Source of the DNA: Thermoplasmata archaeon
GTDB lineage: Archaea; Thermoplasmatota; Thermoplasmata; Thermoplasmatales; Thermoplasmataceae
Direction: 5' to 3'
DNA: 5,044 bases
NCBI GenBank assembly: GCA_021826835.1
Contig: JAKAYH010000213.1
Span: 1 to 5,044 of the forward strand
Both the position numbers and the translations under genes were made by a program. Shown here piece by piece: positions 1-4,933 of this stretch (the stretch's first letter is position 1; every line of letters begins with the position of its first letter). The notes under the pieces were generated by a model. That model searched no databases. It was not told the DNA's origin and saw nothing but the letters and a program-made list of their open reading frames with translations.

Positions 1-291
1 CGAGACCACGCAGGCACAGATAATATATACGGCCAGGATCAGTGCAGGGAATACCTTACTGCCATGGGAAACGTTGGTATTACTCCTGTGTTTGTCGATG
101 AAATCTTTTACTGTAAAAGATGTGATGAACTCTGTACAGAAAGAACATGCCCCCATTCCGAAGAAACGAGGATAAGATTCAGCGGCACATTGATCCGAGA
201 CATGATCAAACATGGAAAAATACCTGATAAAAACGTGATGAGAGAGGACGTTTTCCAAACCATTGCGGGAAATCATCAGGAAACCGTGTGA
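1..291 (+). CDS. sat: ATP sulfurylase (sulfate adenylyltransferase), C-terminal part, 5' end outside window
   Basis: The enzyme joins ATP and sulfate to give adenosine 5'-phosphosulfate and pyrophosphate, the first step of sulfate activation in the cytoplasm. Only the last 96 residues are present; the frame is open to the left edge, so the ATG at 64 is an internal methionine, not the start. The fragment opens with RDHAG, the conserved nucleotide-binding motif of the family, followed by a YG pair. Residues 26-37 (GITPVF..EIFY) lead into a cysteine cluster, CKRC then TCPH (residues 38-52), matching the zinc site of archaeal and thermophilic bacterial ATP sulfurylases. RFSGTLIRDM and the MREDV tail are typical C-terminal family features, and the protein ends where family members usually end, so the 3' end seems intact. 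One oddity: the usual YDAQ after RDHAG..xYG reads DQCR here. Family assignment is from recalled motifs and is strong. Confidence 0.93.
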   Translation, partial: RDHAGTDNIYGQDQCREYLTAMGNVGITPVFVDEIFYCKRCDELCTERTCPHSEETRIRFSGTLIRDMIKHGKIPDKNVMREDVFQTIAGNHQETV

Positions 292-376
292 CTTTACAGC
301 TCCATGGCCTGGAAAAAATCCGTGGAATGTGATTTAACGATGATCTATCCTTACAACTTTACAGCAAAGATTCTTT

Positions 377-384
377 GAGGAGGT
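377..384 (+). promoter_or_regulatory. Strong Shine-Dalgarno sequence GAGGAGGT
   Basis: GAGGAGGT contains GGAGGT, a full match to the core complementary to the 3' end of archaeal 16S rRNA. It lies five bases (counted from GGAGG) before a GTG codon at 389. It is the best ribosome binding site in the window, yet what follows closes after 17 codons. It suggests that a gene once followed sat in the same operon. Confidence 0.55.
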
Positions 385-388
385 ATCA

Positions 389-442
389 GTGTCGCTATTT
401 GAATTATCCAGTTGCGTGAAGAATCGAGGAAATTTTCTGTAA
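389..442 (+). pseudogene. 17-codon GTG frame behind a strong ribosome binding site; possible truncated gene start
   Basis: The frame starts with GTG TCG CTA TTT, encodes MSLFELSSCVKNRGNFL if GTG is read as methionine, and stops at TAA 440-442. The well-spaced Shine-Dalgarno sequence before it and its place 97 bases after sat suggest the 5' remnant of a lost downstream operon gene, or a genuine micropeptide or leader. The peptide is too short to assign to a family. A chance match is possible. Confidence 0.25.
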
Positions 443-530
443 CAAAATTTTAATTAAAAGAGTCAGATCTTTGAGGGTAAGGTTTATCACTGAACATAAA
501 CGGATAAAGGATAGCACCTCCAATGTTTGA

Positions 531-885
531 ATATTACAAAAAGGAAGGCACATAATCCTTATGATCCCATGGCATATAGTTCCCGCACCATGTGAAACTT
601 ACATAAAATATGATGGTGCTGGGAAAATTGATTTCTCAAAGGGAATGATTGCAATTGTAACAATGTTATTTATCCTACGATAGGCTGATCAGGAAACACC
701 TCGAGAAAGTGATTCCTTTTGATGCTCTTAATAAGGATGAGAAAGTATCCAAACACCCTATTTGTAGGATTTTTCACGATACCTTCATTATATTCCTGAT
801 TATTACGAAATTCCACACGAATGAGGAATTGTATCGCAGGGCAGCATCGGCAACCATATCAGAGAAGTCCCGTTTCTCTCACTGA
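531..885 (+). pseudogene. Possible decayed coding sequence, unidentified, with a frameshift near 661-680
   Basis: A plus-strand frame opens after a TGA at 528-530. It contains an ATG at 561 (MIPWHIVPAPCETYIKYDG...) and closes with TAG at 681-683. In a different frame an open run of 74 codons goes from 661 to TGA at 885 and reads as a plausible charged, mixed protein (YLSYDRLIRKHLEKV..., later NEELYRRAA). The two runs overlap, as expected if one base was gained or lost around 661-680 in a former gene of at least about 115 codons. The second run has no ATG; GTG at 709 is the only likely start. I recognise no family. It could be an insertion-sequence or metabolic gene remnant, or chance: a 74-codon open run is uncommon but not rare in AT-rich DNA. 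Confidence 0.28.
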
Positions 886-900
886 AAGGATTCCGTCAGT

Positions 901-934
901 TAATCTATTTAATGGTGTTTTCATTCTCAGTATT
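901..934 (+). promoter_or_regulatory. TATA-box promoter of the ABC transporter operon
   Basis: CTATTTAAT (905-913) resembles the archaeal TATA box. Its centre lies about 26 bases before the ATG at 935, so transcription would begin at or next to that codon and give a leaderless mRNA. No Shine-Dalgarno sequence precedes 935, which fits. This placement is the main reason for choosing 935 as the ATPase start. Confidence 0.5.
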
Positions 935-1678
935 ATGGAACCCATGGCAACATTTGATGCGGAGAACTCCTCTGCCCTCTTCATGGAGAATGTATCAAAA
1001 AGATATGGGAAAATCATGGCGGTTGACGATTTTTCCCTTACCATAAAAGATGGGGAGAGGGTGGCACTTCTTGGCGAAAATGGGGCAGGAAAGTCAACAA
1101 CACTCAAGATTATATCTGGCCTGATGAAACCTGACACTGGAAAAGTCAGGATATTCGGTTATCTTCCCAGTTCCTATGAGGCAAAAAAGATAATAGGGTA
1201 TTTACCGGAAGATGCAAGCCCTTATCTTAATCTTTCAGTGATGGAGAATCTTGAATATATCGGAGCCATCAGGGAGACTGAAAATCTTGAGTCAAAAATT
1301 GAGGAACTTCTTGATATACTTTCCCTCAAGGAAATGGCAAAGCAAAAACCACTGTCACTTTCCAGGGGAAATAGGCAGAAACTTTGTGTTGCCCTGTCCA
1401 TAATTCATAACCCAAAATTTGCCATTATGGATGAACCATTAAATTATCTTGATATTCCAACCCAGGAGGCGATGTTCCAGTATTTTGAGAAGATGAATGC
1501 GACATTTCTGATATCAACACATATTCTATCCATTGCAAAGAGACTGACAGAACGCATTGTTATAATCTCTTCCGGAAGGAAGGTGTGGGATGGCCCTCTG
1601 AAGGAACTGGAAGATATGGAAAGTGATAACAAATCAATTGAGAGTATTGTTTCCGGAATGATGAAAGATGTTCACTAA
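935..1678 (+). CDS. ABC transporter ATP-binding protein (ABC-2 type exporter ATPase)
   Basis: This is the cytoplasmic ATPase subunit that powers the permease encoded directly downstream. With the start at 935 it has 247 residues, normal for ABC-2-type ATPases. Visible motifs are Walker A GENGAGKST (47-55), a Q-loop region GYLPED (88-93) with Glu where Gln is common, a signature LSRGNRQ (142-148) that departs from LSGGQ, Walker B FAIMDEP (162-168), D-loop NYLD (170-173) and the switch histidine in STH (194-196). The frame is open back to an ATG at 821, but the extra 38 residues (RNCIAGQHRQPYQ...) are unlike the family and lie upstream of the TATA box, so I reject that start; 944 and 983 are other in-frame ATGs. 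The gene overlaps the permease start by 11 bases, which indicates one operon and translational coupling. Cargo is unknown; related systems move drugs, peptides or sodium. Confidence 0.93.
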   Translation: MEPMATFDAENSSALFMENVSKRYGKIMAVDDFSLTIKDGERVALLGENGAGKSTTLKIISGLMKPDTGKVRIFGYLPSSYEAKKIIGYLPEDASPYLNLSVMENLEYIGAIRETENLESKIEELLDILSLKEMAKQKPLSLSRGNRQKLCVALSIIHNPKFAIMDEPLNYLDIPTQEAMFQYFEKMNATFLISTHILSIAKRLTERIVIISSGRKVWDGPLKELEDMESDNKSIESIVSGMMKDVH

Positions 1679-3089
1679 AGTCCTCAGTCTGCTGATAAAA
1701 TCTCGCTTCTCAAGGTCGTTTCTCATAATAATATTCTTCGTGTTCGTATACTCATTATTCGTGATCAGTTTTGGGTTTGATTTTGGAAATGAAGCAAAAA
1801 TAGGATCTTATTATCTTGCATTCTTCTTTACGCTCTTTATTGTGAGTGCTACCGTTGCAGGCGGATTATCTATCACAAATGCCGATAGAGATTTTCTTCT
1901 GACATCTGCTGTTCGAAACATTGACCTGATACCGGCTTTTTTTATAGCTCAGGCCCTATCATCCTCCATTATCTTTATAGCCGCTGCCGCTGGGGCTTTA
2001 GGCTTTTTCAGAACAAATTTGCCGGACTTTATTCTTGGAATTGTGGCCATCATCTGTATGGCCATACTTCCAATTTCCATGAGCTTAAACATGGCAGGCA
2101 AAAGAATAGAGGTAAAGGGGTTCTTCGCTGCAATAGAATTTGCCTGGATAGCGTCATCATTTGTTGGCTTCCCCTATGGGGCACTTTCATTCATAACTTC
2201 CCTGAACCCGGATTCCTCCATAGTTGTTATCGCGTCAACGATTGCCGCCACTGCCTTTGCGTCCCGTACCATAACAGGTGAATCACTCCCATTCAGAATT
2301 TCTTCATTCTCTTCAAGAAATAAGAACCGTTATGACAAAACGTACAGCTTTAAGGAAAAGAAACCTATGGAAGCCATAATGTTGCTGCATTTCAGGCAGG
2401 TGGATTTTACGAGCAGAGCTGCATCGATGGGAAATATACGGGTAAGGATAAACAGGGTGAGCATATACACGCTGTTCGTAATACTAAGCGTGCTTTCCAT
2501 TGTAATGACGTTTTTACTCATATGGTTCAACAAGGACATATCAGCTGGTTTTGGTTCGTTTAGCGAATTCATGATTTTTGCCTATGTGGCATGGTTTCTT
2601 TCCATTATGCTGAGTACCGGGACTCTATCCAAGGAAAGGGCATGGCTCTCATTTACATCCATACCAATAGAGAAATATCTCAGGAAAGTCCTGGAAGCAA
2701 AAATGCTTCAGACACTATTTGCATGTGTTCCTTTTATAGTGTCATCGATATTTCTTGGGTTTTATCTTTCTCACATCTATTTTGAAATGACAACAGTGCT
2801 GATCCTGTTTCCAGCGGTATATTCCGGAATAAACTTCTCACTTTCATTTATGAGAAAACCCTATCAGATTTTGCAGGAAGATATTATGCCTTCCACTTAT
2901 AATGCTTCACAATTTGGCGTGTTCCCAATTACCTTTACAATGCTTATCGCCCTATTTGCTGTGATAATATTTCCCATAACTACACCATTCATATTTGCAG
3001 CCGCAGTGCTTATCCTTTCCTATTTGGCTTTCAGCAAGAAATACTGGCAGAAACGACTCTACCAGTGGACCGAGCTGGGATACCAGTGA
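1668..3089 (+). CDS. ABC-2-type membrane permease, about 12 transmembrane helices
   Basis: This 473-residue, strongly hydrophobic protein should form the membrane channel for the ATPase encoded just upstream. By eye I place helices at about residues 17-36, 47-68, 87-110, 119-141, 151-176, 183-199, 264-287, 299-317, 346-368, 373-393, 417-436 and 438-455. A polar, basic loop (200-262) divides the protein into two six-helix halves. The segments after helix 2 (ADRDFLLTSAVRNIDLIPAF) and after helix 8 (KERAWLSFTSIPIEKYLRKV) resemble each other and the cytoplasmic coupling segment of ABC-2 permeases, suggesting an internal duplication: one chain supplying both membrane halves. The start at 1668 overlaps the ATPase gene by 11 bases, with only a weak ribosome site (GGAATGA), so translation is probably coupled. 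The class is clear from context and hydropathy; the transported substrate cannot be inferred. Confidence 0.87.
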   Translation: MFTKVLSLLIKSRFSRSFLIIIFFVFVYSLFVISFGFDFGNEAKIGSYYLAFFFTLFIVSATVAGGLSITNADRDFLLTSAVRNIDLIPAFFIAQALSSSIIFIAAAAGALGFFRTNLPDFILGIVAIICMAILPISMSLNMAGKRIEVKGFFAAIEFAWIASSFVGFPYGALSFITSLNPDSSIVVIASTIAATAFASRTITGESLPFRISSFSSRNKNRYDKTYSFKEKKPMEAIMLLHFRQVDFTSRAASMGNIRVRINRVSIYTLFVILSVLSIVMTFLLIWFNKDISAGFGSFSEFMIFAYVAWFLSIMLSTGTLSKERAWLSFTSIPIEKYLRKVLEAKMLQTLFACVPFIVSSIFLGFYLSHIYFEMTTVLILFPAVYSGINFSLSFMRKPYQILQEDIMPSTYNASQFGVFPITFTMLIALFAVIIFPITTPFIFAAAVLILSYLAFSKKYWQKRLYQWTELGYQ

Positions 3090-3099
3090 TTTGGAGGAT

Positions 3100-3192
3100 A
3101 TGCTGTTGAAATTATCTAATCAGATGAGGAAAAAGATACATACAAAATCACACTGCCTGCATGGTTTAATTATATTCATTAATATTATATAA
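3100..3192 (+). CDS. Possible 28-30 residue peptide behind the permease gene
   Basis: GGAGG at 3093-3097 lies just after the permease stop. It is two bases from an ATG at 3100 (too close for normal initiation) and eight bases from an in-frame TTG at 3106 (normal spacing). Either start gives a basic peptide (KLSNQMRKKIHTKSHC) ending in a short hydrophobic stretch (GLIIFINII), with TAA at 3190-3192. A small membrane-associated partner of the transporter is conceivable. Evidence is only the ribosome-site match and spacing; the frame is part of a longer open run overlapping the permease and could be fortuitous. Confidence 0.2.
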   Translation: MLLKLSNQMRKKIHTKSHCLHGLIIFINII

Positions 3193-3220
3193 TATTTTGA
3201 ATGCTGCCATAAAACAATTA

Positions 3221-3246
3221 GATCGTCGAAAACCCTTTCATCGATC
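3221..3246. other. Imperfect hairpin between convergent genes
   Basis: GATCGTCGAAA (3221-3231) and TTTCATCGATC (3236-3246) pair at 9 of 11 positions around an ACCC loop, with two adjacent mismatches inside the stem. It lies between the stops of the permease and the minus-strand regulator. On the minus strand it is followed by TTGTTTT, so it may help end that transcript. On the plus strand the nearest T-rich run is before it (3170-3200). Archaeal termination depends mainly on oligo-T, so the hairpin's role is uncertain. Confidence 0.35.
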
Positions 3247-3300
3247 GCGGTAATGCGAAATATTCATTCAGTTTGCCGGAAGTTTTGAATTTTCAATGGA

Positions 3301-4227
3301 TCATATTTCCCATGGCTTTCCTATGGCACTTTCAAATCTCTCCTTAACTATGGAAGGTATATAGAAATTACTTTCAAAAGGAAATGCAAGATTTACACCA
3401 AGTACTCCATTTACCTGATTCAACCTGTCTATTACAGGTCTGCCTTCATCCAGATGTGGGAAACTTGTGAGAAACAGATAAATCCCATTGATATTCCTTC
3501 TTTCCTGAATTATGTAATTTCCAAGAATTTCCATTGCCTTGCTTTTGACCTCCTTTTTCATATTTTCGTCGTATGCAATGCTAACAACTGCAAGATTTAA
3601 TTTTCTGTATCTGTATGCATTAAAATTTGGCCTCATACTTATTATATCTGAAGAAGTAAGCCTTTCAATCTTTTTTTTCACCACATTTCTTGGTATTCCA
3701 GTTGATACTGAAATTTTATTAATACTATCCATTGGTCTCTGTATGAGATATCTGATTATTTCGAGGGATTTTTGGTCAAGTGATACATTTTCATAGATTT
3801 CATATGTCGAGTACAGTACCTGGCAGCCCGGAATCATTCCCTTAATCTTGTCTATGGCCTCCCTTATCTGTTCGTCATTCTCCTTATACATTTCTATATT
3901 TATGATTTCTTTTCTTACCCCGGAGAAATGTATGGAATATATACCACCTATCTCATTCCTGAAATTATCGCCTTCAAGGAACTGTGAGTTTTCACACATA
4001 ATTACTAGAAAATAAGCCCTGAGGCCTACTATGGTTGGATTTATGAATACAGACATACCCATGAGTGATTCGTTGTGGAGCATTTCATCGATAACATTTT
4101 TCACGTAATTAGGACTCTTTCCTATTTTTTTTGCAATCTGCCAATAGGTGGGCCTCTCTTTCATTAAGGTGCTTGGCCATTCCATATACTTTACGATATC
4201 TTTATCAGCGACGCTCACATTAATCAT
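3301..4227 (-). CDS. Transcription regulator with two Lrp/AsnC-like winged-helix units
   Basis: This 308-residue protein appears to be a duplicated DNA-binding regulator. The first winged helix-turn-helix spans about residues 8-60 (recognition region IAKKIGKSPNYVKNVIDEM), followed by an alternating strand/helix segment (about 69-146) like the Lrp/AsnC ligand-binding fold. A second helix-turn-helix follows at about 151-200 (ISVSTGIPRNVVKKKIERL), then a second alpha/beta segment (about 209-285). Ordinary Lrp proteins have about 150 residues and one such unit, so this chain is like a covalent dimer. It has no enzymatic motif and no membrane segment. It is divergent from the PadR-type gene, sharing a 208-base control region, so it may regulate itself, that operon, or both. 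ATG 4227 is taken as start; GTG at 4218 (codon 4) is an alternative if transcription starts close to the gene. The ligand is unknown; fold assignment is by pattern, moderately sure. Confidence 0.75.
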   Translation of the reverse strand: MINVSVADKDIVKYMEWPSTLMKERPTYWQIAKKIGKSPNYVKNVIDEMLHNESLMGMSVFINPTIVGLRAYFLVIMCENSQFLEGDNFRNEIGGIYSIHFSGVRKEIINIEMYKENDEQIREAIDKIKGMIPGCQVLYSTYEIYENVSLDQKSLEIIRYLIQRPMDSINKISVSTGIPRNVVKKKIERLTSSDIISMRPNFNAYRYRKLNLAVVSIAYDENMKKEVKSKAMEILGNYIIQERRNINGIYLFLTSFPHLDEGRPVIDRLNQVNGVLGVNLAFPFESNFYIPSIVKERFESAIGKPWEI

Positions 4228-4280
4228 ATAATTTCTTCTTATTTAATATGGTGCATATACCATGAATTATTTATTTTCCA
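4228..4280 (-). promoter_or_regulatory. Promoter region of the Lrp-like regulator with operator-like inverted repeat
   Basis: Read on the minus strand, AAATAAATAA (4276-4267) and TATTAAAT (4248-4241) are both TATA-like. The first would place transcription near 4245 with an 18-base leader; the second would place it near 4218, at GTG codon 4. Between them lies ATGGT-GCATAT-ACCAT (4248-4263), an inverted repeat with 5-base arms that could be a binding site for the regulator itself. Which TATA box is used cannot be decided from sequence. Confidence 0.4.
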
Positions 4281-4340
4281 GAAAGTTAAGTATTTTTTTA
4301 ACTCGAAAGGAATTGTTAGGTCTTGTTCATCGTGCTACAG

Positions 4341-4356
4341 AATATGGGTGCACATA
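4341..4356 (+). repeat. AATATGGGTGCACATA, near-copy of the motif at 4245-4259
   Basis: The sequence matches AATATGG-TGCATATA at 4245-4259 in the same orientation, apart from one inserted G and one C/T change. It contains the palindrome GTGCAC (4348-4353). One copy lies at the Lrp-like gene's promoter, the other upstream of the PadR promoter. This is what a regulator binding both sides of a divergent region would leave, but the match is short and could be chance. Confidence 0.3.
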
Positions 4357-4360
4357 ATTT

Positions 4361-4435
4361 CTTTAAATACAAAGCGCTGAAAATATGTTAGATTAAAATA
4401 CTTTAAATATATCAAAATAATGTCGAATTCGATAT
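4361..4435 (+). promoter_or_regulatory. Promoter of the PadR-MFS operon, with a second upstream TATA-like copy
   Basis: CTTTAAATAT at 4401-4410 is a good archaeal TATA box centred about 30 bases before the ATG at 4436, so the mRNA should be leaderless or nearly so; no Shine-Dalgarno sequence is present. The same nine bases, CTTTAAATA, occur at 4361-4369, exactly 40 bases upstream, and could serve as an alternative promoter or be coincidental in AT-rich DNA. Confidence 0.6.
4420..4435. promoter_or_regulatory. Operator-like palindrome at the PadR start site
   Basis: TCGAATTCGA (4423-4432) is a perfect 10-base palindrome; with flanks it extends to 16 bases (4420-4435) with one mismatched pair. 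It lies between the TATA box and the ATG, over the expected transcription start, where a bound repressor would block polymerase. PadR-family proteins commonly repress their own promoters by binding palindromes, so autoregulation is a reasonable inference. Confidence 0.5.
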
Positions 4436-4933
4436 ATGACAGCAGGAGAATATCTGGATAGTGCATTGTTCATCATCTCCTTAAAGCCCATGAGTGGATA
4501 TGAACTTTCCAGAAAACTGAAATGGGACGGATCGATGGTTTCAGGAGGAACCATAAGGCCATTGCTGAAATCACTGGAAAAGCAAGGTTTTATAACTTAT
4601 GAGATGAGGGGCAGAGCAAAGGTATATCGACTGACACCCAAAGGTGAGAGGTACGTATCCAATCTGAGACTTTTCAGGGAAACTATGAGGGAAAAAATGC
4701 TGAGGGCGTCTATGGGAAGAGATATTCTATTTCCTGAGGTACTTACCGATATCGAAGATACCGCGATTCTGAACGAAGCAATTGAAGAAATGGCAAATCT
4801 CATAATCAAACAGGTAAAAATTGCATTTGCCCTGAAAAAGAAGGGAGAGGAAGAAGGAGTGAAGACACTTAAAAGCATGATTGAAAGGGACATGAGTGAG
4901 ATACTTGAAGCCAGAAGGTCAAGAGTTCACTAG
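4436..4933 (+). CDS. PadR-family winged-helix transcription regulator
   Basis: This 165-residue cytoplasmic DNA-binding protein probably represses its own operon. Residues 5-72 show the PadR pattern: a first helix (EYLDSALFIISLKP), SGYELSRKL (20-28), the recognition helix GTIRPLLKSLEKQGFI (38-53), and the wing with KVYRLTPKGERY (62-73). Residues 74-165 are predicted mostly helical and charged (e.g. ILNEAIEEMANLI, EEEGVKTLKSMIERDM), fitting the dimerising C-terminal region of the family. The ATG at 4436 is supported by the TATA box about 30 bases upstream and by the domain beginning normally. The gene overlaps the following transporter by up to 38 bases depending on the latter's start, so the two are co-transcribed. 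PadR regulators next to exporters usually respond to toxic compounds; the ligand here is unknown. Family is clear; MarR-like classification is less likely. Confidence 0.87.
   Translation: MTAGEYLDSALFIISLKPMSGYELSRKLKWDGSMVSGGTIRPLLKSLEKQGFITYEMRGRAKVYRLTPKGERYVSNLRLFRETMREKMLRASMGRDILFPEVLTDIEDTAILNEAIEEMANLIIKQVKIAFALKKKGEEEGVKTLKSMIERDMSEILEARRSRVH

Larger units (their letters stand above)
292..934. other. Long stretch without a convincing intact gene; possible gene remnants
   Basis: About 640 bases separate the sat stop from the best ABC ATPase start. No intact, recognisable gene is visible on either strand. The stretch holds a good Shine-Dalgarno site at 377-384 with only a 17-codon frame behind it, an AT palindrome (TTTTAATTAAAA, 448-459), an inverted repeat GCACCAT/ATGGTGC (585-591 and 613-619, 21-base loop), and several plus-strand open pieces: frame 3 at 333-416, 420-527 and 531-680, separated by TGA codons, then frame 1 from 661 to 885. 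This pattern could be a decayed coding sequence, but short open pieces also arise by chance in AT-rich DNA. I recognise no protein family in any of them. Confidence 0.6.

Noticed and set aside
304..378. 24-codon ATG frame directly behind sat
   Set aside because: It is in the same frame as sat after its stop, but there is no ribosome site or recognisable similarity; ATP sulfurylase already ends at its normal C-terminus, so this is not a truncated sat tail.
585..619. GCACCAT/ATGGTGC inverted repeat, sharing ATGGTGC with the site at 4248
   Set aside because: A 7-base stem with a 21-base loop is weak, and a 7-base shared word is expected by chance at this length; not counted as an operator or RNA element.
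859..1137. 92-codon minus-strand frame opposite the ABC ATPase
   Set aside because: It lies opposite the Walker A coding region and reads as low-complexity antisense translation (many Ser, Phe, Pro) with no family features; the plus strand explains the sequence.
2591..2785. 64-codon plus-strand frame inside the permease
   Set aside because: It is out of frame within a continuous helix-encoding region of the permease, with no ribosome site and no recognisable features.
3539..3796. 85-codon plus-strand frame opposite the Lrp-like regulator
   Set aside because: Its hydrophobic, Phe/Leu/Ile-rich product is what antisense of Lys/Glu-rich helices gives; there is no promoter or ribosome site.
4284..4303. 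AGTTAA/TTAACT inverted repeat in the divergent region
   Set aside because: It has six-base AT-rich arms around an 8-base T-rich spacer in an AT-rich intergenic region, which is likely by chance; no TATA relation supports it.
4597..4893. 98-codon minus-strand frame opposite the PadR gene
   Set aside because: It is wholly inside a well-supported PadR gene and its Ser/Ile/Phe-rich composition is that of an antisense shadow.
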